Positions 45,243 to 53,242 of a stretch of 64,000 nt of DNA are shown one piece after another. Both the position numbers and the translations under genes were made by a program. Position 1 is the first letter of the stretch. Every line of letters begins with the position of its first letter. The notes below the pieces were generated by a model. That model was given only the letters and a program-made list of their open reading frames with translations, was not told the origin of the DNA and ran no database searches. The stretch is from assembly GCF_000621665.1 (NCBI RefSeq), contig NZ_KK211328.1, positions 1,288 to 65,287 on the forward strand, written 5' to 3'. The stretch is from Allorhizobium undicola ORS 992 = ATCC 700741 (GTDB lineage: Bacteria; Pseudomonadota; Alphaproteobacteria; Rhizobiales; Rhizobiaceae).

Positions 45243-45317
45243 TGGGGCGTAGCCAAGCGGTAAGGCAGCGGTTTTTGGTACCGCCATCCCCTGGTTCGAA
45301 TCCAGGCGCCCCAGCCA
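45243..45317 (+). tRNA. tRNA-Gln (TTG)
   Basis: Acceptor TGGGGCG pairs with CGCCCCA, then discriminator G and encoded CCA. Anticodon stem GCGGT/ACCGC with loop TTTTGGT gives anticodon TTG. T-arm CTGGTTCGAATCCAG. Confidence 0.95.
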
Positions 45318-45863
45318 TATTCCTCTTTTTTTTCGTGAAGGCCCCGGATTTCAAGGCGTCCAGCACAGCCGGGGCAACACAGGCGGGCGCAATCTGTTGG
45401 TGACGTCGCCGTTTACCGAATGCAATAAGTTTGCGTGCTTTGGCGCTGGTTGAAATCAGCCTGCGCAGAAAAAGCGTTGAGCTGGCGAAACTGCTCGCTG
45501 CGGAAGTGACGCATGTTAGTGGCCCAAGTCTTAACGCAGTTTTCTCAAGCTTAATTCCCCGTTCACCACGTTCATTGGGCGGGACTTAACCTTAATAGCT
45601 CTATAAAATAACCAGCCTGGGGATCAGGAAAAATCTGAATGGAAACAACGCCTGGCGCCTTCGCGTCCGGCGAGCGAAGGAGTGTGTCCACGCCGGGAGA
45701 CAGAGCTTTGTTCCGGCAAAGAGAGAATTTGGTCCTGCCTGCGAAATTGCGACGATTGGCAGGATTATTCTTCGGAAATTCAAATTCGGGGCGTCCGGAC
45801 GCGGCTGTCTGGCGGAAGCACGCCTTTTGTATTGCGTTTATTTTACACCAGTGAGTCAAGCGT
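45318..45863. other. Intergenic region upstream of flagellin
   Basis: About 545 bp between tRNA-Gln and the flagellin gene. Short open frames exist but none has a ribosome site or recognisable product. It becomes AT-richer around 45560-45620 (TTAATAGCTCTATAAAATAA), a plausible promoter zone for flagellin with a ~250-nt leader. Nothing firmer can be said. Confidence 0.4.
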
Positions 45864-46829
45864 ATGGTGAGCAAGAATACCAATGTGTCGGCCTATGTCG
45901 CACTTGGCGCCTTAAGGGATACGGATGCCAGCCTCTATAAAAGCGAGGCGCGGGTCAGCAGTGGCTACAAGGTGGCAACCGCTGCCGACGATGCCGCCTA
46001 CTGGTCCATCGCCACGACGATGCGCTCCGATAACCGGTCGCTGAAGGCAGTCGAAGATGCGCTGAGCATGGCGGCGGGCGTGCTGGACACGGCCTTTCAA
46101 GGCATGTCGGCCTCCACCGACATCATGTCCAACATGAAAGCGCGGCTGGTGATGGCACGGGAATCGGGCGTGGATCGCGACAAGATCAACACCGAGCTTA
46201 CCGCCATGAAGGAGCAATTGCGCTCCATTGCCGAAAGCTCCACCTTTTCCGGCGAGAACTGGTTGCAGAAAACCAGCAACAACGATCTGGGGACGCGCAG
46301 CCTCGTCAGTTCCTTCCAGCGGGATAATTCCGGCTATGTGCAGGTCGATACCATCGATTACGACATTGACGGCCAAAGCGGCACCACATCGCTGAACTAT
46401 CTCGTGGACGACAAGGATGGCGATGACGGCATTCTGACCAGCAACAGCTACGCGACCGCCATCGGCGCCAGCAAGAACTGGGTGGTGTTCAACGGCACCG
46501 CCGCTGGCACCGGCTATGATGAGATCAGCCTTTCCACCACCACCACCACGCAGGAACTGGATGACATGATCAAGGTGGTGGACGCCATGAACGAACGCAT
46601 GACCGTGGTGGCGAGCGATCTGGGCGCCAAGGCCAACCGCGTGGAAACCCAGCATGAATTTGCGCTGGATCTGCAAAACGCCATCAAGACCGGCGTCGGC
46701 AACATGGTCGATACCAATCTCGACGAGGAATCCAGCCGTCTTCGCGCGCTTCAAGCGCAGCAGCAACTGGGAACGACGGCACTTTCCATCGTCAATACCC
46801 AGGTACAATCCCTTTTACAGCTGATGTAA
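45864..46829 (+). CDS. fliC: Flagellin
   Basis: Filament subunit of 321 residues. The N-terminal D0/D1 (residues ~1-140: NTNVSAYVALGALRDTDASL, ARVSSGYKVATAADDAAYW) and C-terminal D1/D0 (RLRALQAQQQLGTTALSIVN, QVQSLLQLM) are conserved. The central D2-like segment is short and Ser/Thr/Asp-rich (ISLSTTTTTQELDDM). The ribosome site is weak. No other flagellar gene is nearby, so this is an isolated flagellin. It may be an acceptor for GT41 enzymes of the window, as FlmG glycosylates flagellin in Caulobacter; that link is only inference. Confidence 0.9.
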   Translation: MVSKNTNVSAYVALGALRDTDASLYKSEARVSSGYKVATAADDAAYWSIATTMRSDNRSLKAVEDALSMAAGVLDTAFQGMSASTDIMSNMKARLVMARESGVDRDKINTELTAMKEQLRSIAESSTFSGENWLQKTSNNDLGTRSLVSSFQRDNSGYVQVDTIDYDIDGQSGTTSLNYLVDDKDGDDGILTSNSYATAIGASKNWVVFNGTAAGTGYDEISLSTTTTTQELDDMIKVVDAMNERMTVVASDLGAKANRVETQHEFALDLQNAIKTGVGNMVDTNLDEESSRLRALQAQQQLGTTALSIVNTQVQSLLQLM

Positions 46830-46832
46830 TGA

Positions 46833-46866
46833 AAAATGCCGATGCGATCCCTCGCATCGGCATTTT
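46833..46866 (+). terminator. Intrinsic terminator of the flagellin gene
   Basis: Fifteen-bp perfect stem AAAATGCCGATGCGA/TCGCATCGGCATTTT around TCCC, starting 3 nt after the stop. A-tract and T-tract make it usable in both directions, so it may also serve the minus-strand lipoprotein gene. Confidence 0.85.
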
Positions 46867-46900
46867 GTAACTATCGCGGCATTTCCAGAATGAAATGCTG

Positions 46901-47326
46901 TTAGTTCCCCGCAAGAAACTCCTCACACCAGGTCTTGCCGTTGTCGAGACGCTTGTCGAAAACCGGCTTGATCGAGCGGATGGTGTAATCTTCCGAGACA
47001 GTCACGCGCACTTCGCAGCGCAGATATTCCGTGCGCGCCGGCTTTACGAGCTTGCCGCGTTTGCCATCCTCACCCTTGTCGTAAGTGGCGGGAACCGAAC
47101 GGTTCTTGAAGCCGCCGCGCCAGGTGTAGACCGTGGAAGAGCCGCTTGCCTCATCATTGACCGGAGGGCCGAACTTGGCGAAAAACGCCCCGGCAGACTG
47201 GCCAACCCAGCGTGTTTCCACCGCACTCGGCGCTGCGGAAATCGCGGAAGAACCGCCCGTATTGGTCGTGGAGCAACCCGCAAGCGCCAGGGCAAGTCCG
47301 GCTGCGAGCATCAAGCGAAACGTCAT
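46901..47326 (-). CDS. Small lipoprotein, hypothetical
   Basis: 141 residues. Signal peptide with lipobox LALAGC near residue 17, so probably membrane-anchored. Mature part includes FFAKFGPPVNDEASGSSTVYTW, reminiscent of SmpA/OmlA-fold lipoproteins, and two Cys (LRCEV, KTWCEE) that could pair. Function not recognised. The ATG at 47326 has AAGGGA six nt upstream; an ATG one codon earlier or a TTG at 47344 are alternatives. Convergent with flagellin. Confidence 0.75.
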   Translation of the reverse strand: MTFRLMLAAGLALALAGCSTTNTGGSSAISAAPSAVETRWVGQSAGAFFAKFGPPVNDEASGSSTVYTWRGGFKNRSVPATYDKGEDGKRGKLVKPARTEYLRCEVRVTVSEDYTIRSIKPVFDKRLDNGKTWCEEFLAGN

Positions 47327-47713
47327 CATCAGTCCCTTTTTCAAAACGGCAGGGCGTCAGACGCGCCCCTGCCCTGAAATTCCCGGCTTTCTTTAAAAGC
47401 TGTGCGCCAAAAGGGAAAGACGATTTTAACCTCAGCCGCCGCGAAAACGGCAATTTGAACGCTTTTTCACCTGGCCAACTCAGGCGCCCGGCACAGATGT
47501 TCCCTTGCCGCTCCCACGGCACAATCAAAACCCTGGAGAAAAGGCAAATGCGCCAAACCGGAACAGAATTGCCCATCATTCGAAATGCCCGGCAAAAGCG
47601 CGCTATTTTCCCGATAACCCTTTGAGATTAATGACTTCCGTAAAAAATGAAAGTTTTTTGTCAGCCCCGCTTGTTAATCGGAAAAGCCTGGTCTATAGAA
47701 GCGCCACTGGTCA
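47327..47713. other. Intergenic region before tRNA-Pro
   Basis: About 385 bp with no credible gene. Holds the lipoprotein leader at the left and, next to the tRNA, AT-rich sequence (TTAATGACTTCCGTAAAAAA) that could contain the tRNA promoter. Confidence 0.4.
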
Positions 47714-47790
47714 CGGAGTGTAGCGCAGTCTGGTAGCGCACCACGTTCGGGACGTGGGGGTCGAGTGTTCGAATCACTCCACTCCGACCA
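47714..47790 (+). tRNA. tRNA-Pro (CGG), probable phage integration site
   Basis: Acceptor CGGAGTG pairs with CACTCCG, discriminator A, encoded CCA. Anticodon arm CCACG/CGTGG with loop TTCGGGA, anticodon CGG. T-arm GAGTGTTCGAATCACTC. Phage genes begin directly after it, so its 3' half is a likely attL core. Confidence 0.95.
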
Positions 47791-47862
47791 GTTTGATTTC
47801 ATTACGCTTTTCCCGATTCAATGAAGCGTAAAAACGGCCTAAAATTGGCGGACCCGACAGAA

Positions 47863-47894
47863 AAACCGACAGTTATCTTTATAGCTGTCGGTTT
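47863..47894. terminator. Bidirectional hairpin at the prophage left end
   Basis: Ten-bp perfect stem AAACCGACAG/CTGTCGGTTT with a 12-nt loop. On the minus strand it is followed by TTTCTG, suiting termination of the gene at 47953. Confidence 0.7.
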
Positions 47895-47952
47895 GTTGTT
47901 TATCCGCGTTAGGCATCAACTAGGGGCTCCACAACCTCCAGATGGTTAAGTC

Positions 47953-48312
47953 CTATAGTGGTTTCAGCGTTAGAACCTGCCCGAAGTCATCCGAATCGTA
48001 CAGGTACTCATCCCGCCGCTGGTCGGTGGCTCGGTCGCTTTTATAGCGCAGCTCGCCCTCGACGCCGATCTCACGCAAGATTGTGAGCGTCTTGGCAACA
48101 GTCTCCTCATCCGATGATCGACAGTAAACGAGCGCCACGGAATGATCGCGAGCTTTCTTGATCGCAAGCAGCCGTCCTTCAACCGCCGCGTCCTCGATCT
48201 CCTCCCATAGCGGGCCCGGCTGTGGGACGATCCACTTGCCGCTAGACGCGTCATCGCTGTCAGATATGATCGACGCGAAGCCTGTTGCGGACATTGTCGG
48301 AAACCAGCGCAT
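47953..48312 (-). CDS. Hypothetical phage protein, DUF1917/phosphothreonine-lyase-like
   Basis: 119 residues from the ATG at 48312, which follows GGGAGGGGACG. The central part (SGKWIVPQPGPLWEEIEDAA, then EGELRYKSDRATDQRRDEY) resembles proteins annotated as putative phosphothreonine-lyase-like or DUF1917. That resemblance is from memory and is tentative; no catalytic residues can be asserted. First gene inside the prophage, on the minus strand, with its own terminator, so it may be expressed in the lysogen. Confidence 0.6.
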   Translation of the reverse strand: MRWFPTMSATGFASIISDSDDASSGKWIVPQPGPLWEEIEDAAVEGRLLAIKKARDHSVALVYCRSSDEETVAKTLTILREIGVEGELRYKSDRATDQRRDEYLYDSDDFGQVLTLKPL

Positions 48313-48703
48313 CGTCCCCTCCCAGGTGTTATGAGGGCTCCGTTTCCACGCTGGTTTCGGAGCCCTCCACCGCGACCGCAGCCGCATGCCCATGTTGGGC
48401 GTCGTGTGCTGGCGACCATGCCAGCGCCTCGCTCTCAAGCGACCGCCTGACCTTGATCAGACGGGTGCCGGACTGGTTACCGGCGTGGTGACATTATGAT
48501 TGGTCCGTCGGCCAGCCCGTGTCAAACCGCCGACGAAAATATGACCCCTGAGACATATCCCGCAACAAATATGCGCTTTAAGACATAAATTAACGCAGCC
48601 CAACTCGTGTTGCCTACAACCTGTTTTACATTTTTTTAGGTTGCGCTAGACTCACTAGAACGTTGACTGGACTAGGCACCGAGATGCCGGAGTGATTGTT
48701 GAC
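48313..48703. other. Intergenic region with divergent phage promoters
   Basis: About 390 bp. Contains a hairpin GAGGGCTCCG/CGGAGCCCTC (48332-48367) in the leader of the minus gene, the related words GAGACATA and AAGACATA around 48551-48587 (possible operator half-sites) and CAACCT/AGGTTG arms around a T-rich stretch near 48617-48647. No credible gene. Confidence 0.45.
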
Positions 48704-48865
48704 ATGTCGGACAAAAAGCGCGCGATGATCACGACGTTGATTGACGAGCAAAAGCATGTCCTTGATACGAGTTACAGCGAGGATGCGGAGCTTTGGATAT
48801 CCGTCCTGACCGCTCGCGCGCTCTATGAGGACTCTCTCGACACACGCGACGGCTCGATCACATAG
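48704..48865 (+). CDS. Small phage ORF, 53 residues
   Basis: Begins MSDKKRAMITTLIDEQKHVL and ends DSLDTRDGSIT. GGAG lies 11 nt before the ATG. Acidic, helical-looking. Not recognised. Same strand as the next small genes. Confidence 0.45.
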   Translation: MSDKKRAMITTLIDEQKHVLDTSYSEDAELWISVLTARALYEDSLDTRDGSIT

Positions 48866-48898
48866 GCTAAGGTCGCTCGATATCCTGAGCGTTACTAA

Positions 48899-49135
48899 AT
48901 GAGCGCTACTGTCACACGGATCACAGCAGCAGATATCGTCGCATCCCTCGCTCATAAACGCGGCCTCGCAATCTCGACCGATCCAGCGGACATCCTTGCT
49001 GATCACCTGAGCGCTCTTTGCGATTTCGAAGGTGACGACACCCTTCGAATGATCGCGGACCTTTTGCGCGAGGGCGTCCTGACAGTCGAGCAAGCCAATC
49101 ATCTGACGCTGATGCACGTTCGAGAGCAATCTTGA
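48899..49135 (+). CDS. Hypothetical phage protein, 78 residues
   Basis: Helical, acidic product with TAADIVASLAHKRGLAIS and FEGDDTLRMIADLLREGVLT. No known family recognised. Weak ribosome site. Lies among small plus-strand genes typical of a phage early region. A long frame on the opposite strand is judged a shadow. Confidence 0.6.
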   Translation: MSATVTRITAADIVASLAHKRGLAISTDPADILADHLSALCDFEGDDTLRMIADLLREGVLTVEQANHLTLMHVREQS

Positions 49136-49167
49136 CTCTGACCCAAACGTGAACGAAAAATGAACGA

Positions 49168-49461
49168 ATGTATCACCGTAAAGGCATCGATCTTACACGA
49201 GCACCGGAACCGCCCTACGTAGAGCGGCTCAAAGAAGTCGGCGATCTGTACGATATCGCAGGCAAGTTTTCGGACCTATCCGGATGGGCTTTGATCGGCG
49301 GCCGGTGTGCCAGGTGCGAACGGGAAGGCTGGATCGATAGAGATTGGCTCGAAGCTAAGTTTCCGAATGCGATTGTCAGTGAGCTGGCACCGCTGTTGAG
49401 GTGCAGGAGGTGCGGCAGCAAGGGCGGTAACAAATGGATTTTGGGCAAGCCTCATCGCTGA
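49168..49461 (+). CDS. Hypothetical phage zinc-ribbon-like protein, 97 residues
   Basis: Contains two CxxC pairs, CARCEREG and CRRCGSKGG, spaced by ~35 residues, which could bind one zinc. The N-terminus is polar. No family recognised. A very strong hairpin follows 11 nt after the stop. Confidence 0.6.
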   Translation: MYHRKGIDLTRAPEPPYVERLKEVGDLYDIAGKFSDLSGWALIGGRCARCEREGWIDRDWLEAKFPNAIVSELAPLLRCRRCGSKGGNKWILGKPHR

Positions 49462-49471
49462 GATTCGAAAC

Positions 49472-49517
49472 GTAACAATTCGGGGGCAAATTTCGGAAAT
49501 TGCCCCCGAATTGTTAC
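49472..49517 (+). terminator. Eighteen-bp perfect hairpin
   Basis: Arms GTAACAATTCGGGGGCAA and TTGCCCCCGAATTGTTAC with a 10-nt loop. No clear T-run. Ends the first group of plus-strand phage genes; may instead protect or insulate transcripts. Confidence 0.65.
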
Positions 49518-49635
49518 AAGTCGTTGAAAAGGTACCACTTTTTTCGCGGTCCATTAAAGTTTTAGTGTTGACAGAAACGGGTCGTTAGGAGCTGGTACCG
49601 GAAGTTGTCCGCAGAGATTTAACCAGGAGAGACAC

Positions 49636-49959
49636 ATGGCCCAGCACCGCAGCGTACCTTGCCCCGCAACGTCAGTCGCGATGCAAACTGGCGCGATCTT
49701 TGCGGGTCTGGCCGTCGGTGCGGTCAATGCACACATGGCTGGCATGCAGGCCGCCCGCCAAGCCCGTGAAGAGCGCAATAGCAACATCCTGGCCCATCAG
49801 GTCCATGAAGCTTCGATGGCCGCCCACGAATGGGCTGACCTTGCTCGTGCTCAGGCTATCGAGATCGAGCGGCTTAAGGCGGAAAACGCCCGCCTCACTA
49901 AGGTCGCTAAGCAAAATTTTGAGTTGGCCCAGCGCCTTTCTACGAAGAAGGCAGCCTAA
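49636..49959 (+). CDS. Hypothetical phage protein with coiled coil, 107 residues
   Basis: GGAGAGACAC precedes the ATG. A hydrophobic Gly/Ala stretch (TGAIFAGLAVGAVNAHMAGM) at residues ~18-37 is followed by a long heptad region (AQAIEIERLKAENARLTKVA). May be membrane-associated. The stop overlaps the ATG of the next gene, so the two are coupled. Not recognised. Confidence 0.65.
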   Translation: MAQHRSVPCPATSVAMQTGAIFAGLAVGAVNAHMAGMQAARQAREERNSNILAHQVHEASMAAHEWADLARAQAIEIERLKAENARLTKVAKQNFELAQRLSTKKAA

Positions 49960-50339
49960 TGACTGATCGTGAGATGGGTGTGGACGTCGCGCTCGGTAAA
50001 TGGCGGCGGGGTGAACTCTCCGAAATCGACGTTTACAGACTCACCGGTCTGCGTTCGGCGGCACAGCTTGCTGACGCCCACATTGAGATGATCGAAAATG
50101 ATCGCCTGTCTAAAGAGGATATGAGTATGACGCCTGAAGAACGCGAAGCCGAGGACATCCTGGCGCAGGCTTACGATAGCTACGGTGATATCCTGCGTGA
50201 GGACCCTGAGCGCCTCCCGGACATTGTTAAGGCAATCACAGAAAATCGCCGTCGCCTGGCATCTCAGGCAGCGGCGATTTTCAATGCACGTCGTAAGGGT
50301 CGTTCAGGCAACGAGAACGTGATCGCTTTCCCGCGATAG
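49959..50339 (+). CDS. Hypothetical phage protein, 126 residues
   Basis: Starts within the previous stop (TAATG). Acidic middle (SMTPEEREAEDILAQAYDSY) and a basic tail (NARRKGRSGNENVIAFPR). No recognised domain. Its 3' end overlaps the convergent gene at 50304 by 36 bp. Confidence 0.6.
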   Translation: MTDREMGVDVALGKWRRGELSEIDVYRLTGLRSAAQLADAHIEMIENDRLSKEDMSMTPEEREAEDILAQAYDSYGDILREDPERLPDIVKAITENRRRLASQAAAIFNARRKGRSGNENVIAFPR

Positions 50340-50843
50340 TCGGTTCCTGAAATCGTCCATCCGAAGCACAAGCCCGGGGATCACGTCCTTGGGCTTTTCA
50401 TTTTTCGGAGCATCAAGGCCTTCAACTGCTCCATCATGGCCGCCGAGAAGCATCATGATCTTGCTGTCAGGAGCTTCGGACAATGACCTCATAGCACGCT
50501 CGTTTGTTGAGAGTCCCGAAAGCCACTCCTGTTGTCCTGGTTCGAGGAGCGACAGGTCAATCGTAAAGCGGTCATCGGGCTTTGCGCTAGCGAAAAGCTT
50601 AATTTGCATCGCCTGGCTTGTGTTCGCGAGGATGTCAGCCGATCTCTGGTGACTTTCTTCCAGGCTCCGATCTACCTCAACAACATCCTTGCTCGGTAGA
50701 TCGAGCGGTTGCGGTGTCGCGCTTCCACTACTGCCTCCGAAGGGCCGTAGGCTCCAAGCCGTTCTCCACGACCAGTCAAGGGCATTCCATGCGCCCTTCG
50801 CCAGGTTAGCCATAGCCATTACAAGTGCCATCAGAAATCTCAT
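50304..50843 (-). CDS. Hypothetical phage protein, 179 residues
   Basis: AAGGAAA precedes the ATG. The N-terminal ~30 residues are hydrophobic (MRFLMALVMAMANLAKG), suggesting a membrane anchor or signal, and the rest is soluble. Not recognised. It is the only minus-strand gene inside the early region and could be expressed in the lysogen; it converges on the gene at 49959. Confidence 0.6.
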   Translation of the reverse strand: MRFLMALVMAMANLAKGAWNALDWSWRTAWSLRPFGGSSGSATPQPLDLPSKDVVEVDRSLEESHQRSADILANTSQAMQIKLFASAKPDDRFTIDLSLLEPGQQEWLSGLSTNERAMRSLSEAPDSKIMMLLGGHDGAVEGLDAPKNEKPKDVIPGLVLRMDDFRNRLSRESDHVLVA

Positions 50844-51069
50844 TTTCCTTCATCTCCCTTTTCTAATGAGGAACTGAAAGAATCGTTGGTTCTGGCCAAG
50901 CAATCGACAAACGCCGCCGACAATAATTACACATCAGAAAAAATATTACGTTGACGGAGCGTCGATATTACTCACGCAGTCAACAGTCTGATTACACAGC
51001 CCATTTGCGCCCATAAAAATAACACCACACGATTCCTTTGTCGGGATGGCCCGGCAGGGAGAATTAATT

Positions 51070-51693
51070 ATGGGAAGATATCGATCATTTACTGTGCGGC
51101 CTCCGCGCCCATCATTCACGAAACGCGCCATCGAGCGCTGGACGGTCCAACTGATCAGCAACTTTGGCGACCGCTCAGAGCGCCGTGGTGAAGCCGCTGA
51201 CTGGCTAGGGGTTTCGCCTCGCACGATTGATGCGTGGTGCTCTGCAAGTGATCCTCGTGTGATCTCAGCCGAACTACTGATGGAGCTTGCTGTTGGCGCG
51301 ACAATAAACCAAGCGCCCATAATAGCCGCTGATCAAGTTTACGACGTCGTCAACGGCTACGAAATCATCACCAGTCTCCGAGATGCAGGGCATGCAGCGT
51401 ACGTCGCCGATCTTCGCGGTTACGACGTCGTTCGTCGCGACGGCAAACCGGTGCGGATGACTGAGGATCAGCTGGTACGGTCGCGGCTCCGGAAAATCAT
51501 CGCATCCGGCCACCTGACTCTCCGACAGATTTCGCAGTGGGTAGGCGGTGATGAATATGCGGTCGTCGACAGGATTATGGAGTTGCGGAACCGCACGCAT
51601 AAGACGCTCTACGACTTCACAATCGACCGCATCGACCGGGAAATAAAGTCTGGATACGACGCGGGTTGGGAATGGGTAGGAGCGGCAGCATGA
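51070..51693 (+). CDS. Phage DNA-binding regulator, hypothetical
   Basis: 207 residues. GGGAGAATTAATT before the ATG at 51070 sets the start. An N-terminal helix-turn-helix is likely at GEAADWLGVSPRTIDAWCSA. A second helical region (SGHLTLRQISQWVGGDEYAV) looks like another HTH. Probably an early regulator. Its stop overlaps the ATG of the methyltransferase gene (ATGA). Confidence 0.65.
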   Translation: MGRYRSFTVRPPRPSFTKRAIERWTVQLISNFGDRSERRGEAADWLGVSPRTIDAWCSASDPRVISAELLMELAVGATINQAPIIAADQVYDVVNGYEIITSLRDAGHAAYVADLRGYDVVRRDGKPVRMTEDQLVRSRLRKIIASGHLTLRQISQWVGGDEYAVVDRIMELRNRTHKTLYDFTIDRIDREIKSGYDAGWEWVGAAA

Positions 51694-52208
51694 AACACCA
51701 GCCTCTTCCCTCAGCAACAGGAGACGAAAGCGACCGGGTTTACACGCCGGTCGCGTGGTCCTCAATGATCTGCCGACTACTGCCGCTTTCTGGCCGTGTG
51801 CTCGATCCCTGTCGTGGACAGGGAGCTTTCTTCGACCTGTTTCCAGACCATTGCGAAAAACTGTGGTGCGAACTGGATGAAGGACGCGATTTTTTCCAGT
51901 TCAATGAGTCTGTCGATTGGATCGTAACAAATCCTCCGTGGTCGAAGATCAAGGATTTTATGGACCACGCGATGACCATATCGAACAATGTCATCTTTCT
52001 GATCACCACAAACCATGCCTATACGAAGGCTCGGGTGAAGATCGCGCAGAAGCACCGGTTTCGTATCCGTGGGTTGCTTCATATGCCCACCCCACCGAAG
52101 CCGTGGCCTCAATCGGGCTTTCAACTCTCTGCCATCTGGTGGCAGAGAGGCTATCTCGGTCAGCCGGAAGTCCTTCACGCCGTTGATGACCTGGGAGTCG
52201 CAGCATGA
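51690..52208 (+). CDS. Phage orphan DNA N6-adenine methyltransferase
   Basis: 172 residues. AdoMet-binding motif I LDPCRGQGAFF and catalytic motif IV TNPPW are clear, the latter placing it with N6-adenine methylases. It is small, lacks an obvious target-recognition domain and has no restriction partner, as usual for phage orphan methylases. GGAGCGGCAGC precedes the ATG. Coupled to the genes before and after by 4-bp overlaps. Confidence 0.85.
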   Translation: MKHQPLPSATGDESDRVYTPVAWSSMICRLLPLSGRVLDPCRGQGAFFDLFPDHCEKLWCELDEGRDFFQFNESVDWIVTNPPWSKIKDFMDHAMTISNNVIFLITTNHAYTKARVKIAQKHRFRIRGLLHMPTPPKPWPQSGFQLSAIWWQRGYLGQPEVLHAVDDLGVAA

Positions 52209-52474
52209 GAAAGCCAATCCCTCTTACTGCTTCAACCCAATCGACCGGGATATCGCCTGAGCATGCGCGTTTCTTGGCGTCACTGGAACGAGCGATGCAA
52301 AAGACCCTGGCATCGGGAAAGATCAAAATCCTGCCCCGTTGTGAGCGCGCCGTCGCATCGCCTCAGCTGGAGCCTGTATTCATTCCGGCTTCCGCGCCAG
52401 TAGCCACGGCTCCAACACCGAGAAGAGCGCCACCACCGAGGCCCGCGTTCAAAAGGCCGACAGCACTGAAATGA
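52205..52474 (+). CDS. Hypothetical phage protein, 89 residues
   Basis: ATG overlaps the methyltransferase stop. Polar N-terminus and Pro/Ala-rich C-terminus (TPRRAPPPRPAFKRPTALK). Probably disordered. Not recognised. Confidence 0.5.
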   Translation: MRKPIPLTASTQSTGISPEHARFLASLERAMQKTLASGKIKILPRCERAVASPQLEPVFIPASAPVATAPTPRRAPPPRPAFKRPTALK

Positions 52475-52597
52475 AAAAGAGGCTCCGGAAATGGGGCCTT
52501 TTTCCTTTTGCGCAAAAAAAGATCAATTTCCGATTCGTAATGGTCTCCGCCGTTCACTAATTGGCCTGCACCTCAACAACAGGAAAGGGTGCAATGC

Positions 52598-52936
52598 ATG
52601 TACGCAGCAATTCCAATTAACGGCGAGTCTGTCGAAGCGGTTGGCAAGGACGAAGATCACATCATCAGTAACCTCGGCGAAGAGCATCAGGTGCACTATC
52701 AAGTGAGGCCGTGGACAGACGAAGACATCATCGCTCTCGGTAGCTCTGGGTGGGGCCCAATCGACAAGACGGCGAAGGACCACAACGAACCTTACGAGAT
52801 CGAAATCTTTGAGGTTCCTGAAGGCTATCGATATGGACCCGATGTCGCAACCTATTTTGCCGAGCTGAGCGAGTGGCCTGAGCCGATCAAAACTATCACG
52901 TTGTATAAGGCTGTTCCCGGCGACGAAGGTGAATAA
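52598..52936 (+). CDS. Hypothetical phage protein, 112 residues
   Basis: Acidic protein (WTDEDIIALGSSGWGPIDKT, YEIEIFEVPEGYRYGP). The ATG at 52598 follows GGAAAGGG; a GTG at 52589 is an alternative. Last plus-strand gene before the lysis cassette, with which it converges. Not recognised. Confidence 0.6.
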   Translation: MYAAIPINGESVEAVGKDEDHIISNLGEEHQVHYQVRPWTDEDIIALGSSGWGPIDKTAKDHNEPYEIEIFEVPEGYRYGPDVATYFAELSEWPEPIKTITLYKAVPGDEGE

Positions 52937-52960
52937 TGGCACGAGAAAGCCCGGGCTTTG

Positions 52961-53242
52961 CTATTCACCCTCAACAATCCTCTTGACCGCATCCAGCTTA
53001 GACCGGCAATCGGCACCGGCCTTCGCAAGCTGGTCCGCGAATTTCATCAGGTCTTTCACGGTCACCGAGACGTTTCCATACACTGGCTCGCTCGAACAGG
53101 TGAGCAAGCTTTTCGGCACCTCGATCCGGTGGACCTGGACCTGAGTGATCACCTTGGGTTCTGTCGTCTGGCATGCCGCCAGCATCGAAATGACCATTAC
53201 GAACGCGGCAACGGTCGCGACCCTTCCGAAAACATCCTTCAT
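52961..53242 (-). CDS. Outer-membrane spanin lipoprotein (Rz1-like)
   Basis: 93-residue lipoprotein with lipobox MLAAC at residues ~20-24. Located directly after an Rz-like gene with a 4-bp ATGA overlap, which is the separated form of the Rz/Rz1 pair. Family role: with Rz it fuses inner and outer membranes at the end of lysis. The mature part is longer than lambda Rz1 and not Pro-rich. Confidence 0.75.
   Translation of the reverse strand: MKDVFGRVATVAAFVMVISMLAACQTTEPKVITQVQVHRIEVPKSLLTCSSEPVYGNVSVTVKDLMKFADQLAKAGADCRSKLDAVKRIVEGE

Noticed and set aside
45639..45854. 71-codon frame upstream of flagellin
   Set aside because: No ribosome site and no family; the region is more likely the flagellin leader.
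48626..49129. 167-codon minus-strand frame in the prophage
   Set aside because: Cys-rich, atypical composition and no ribosome site. Two short plus-strand frames with ordinary composition overlap it and fit the neighbouring gene direction.
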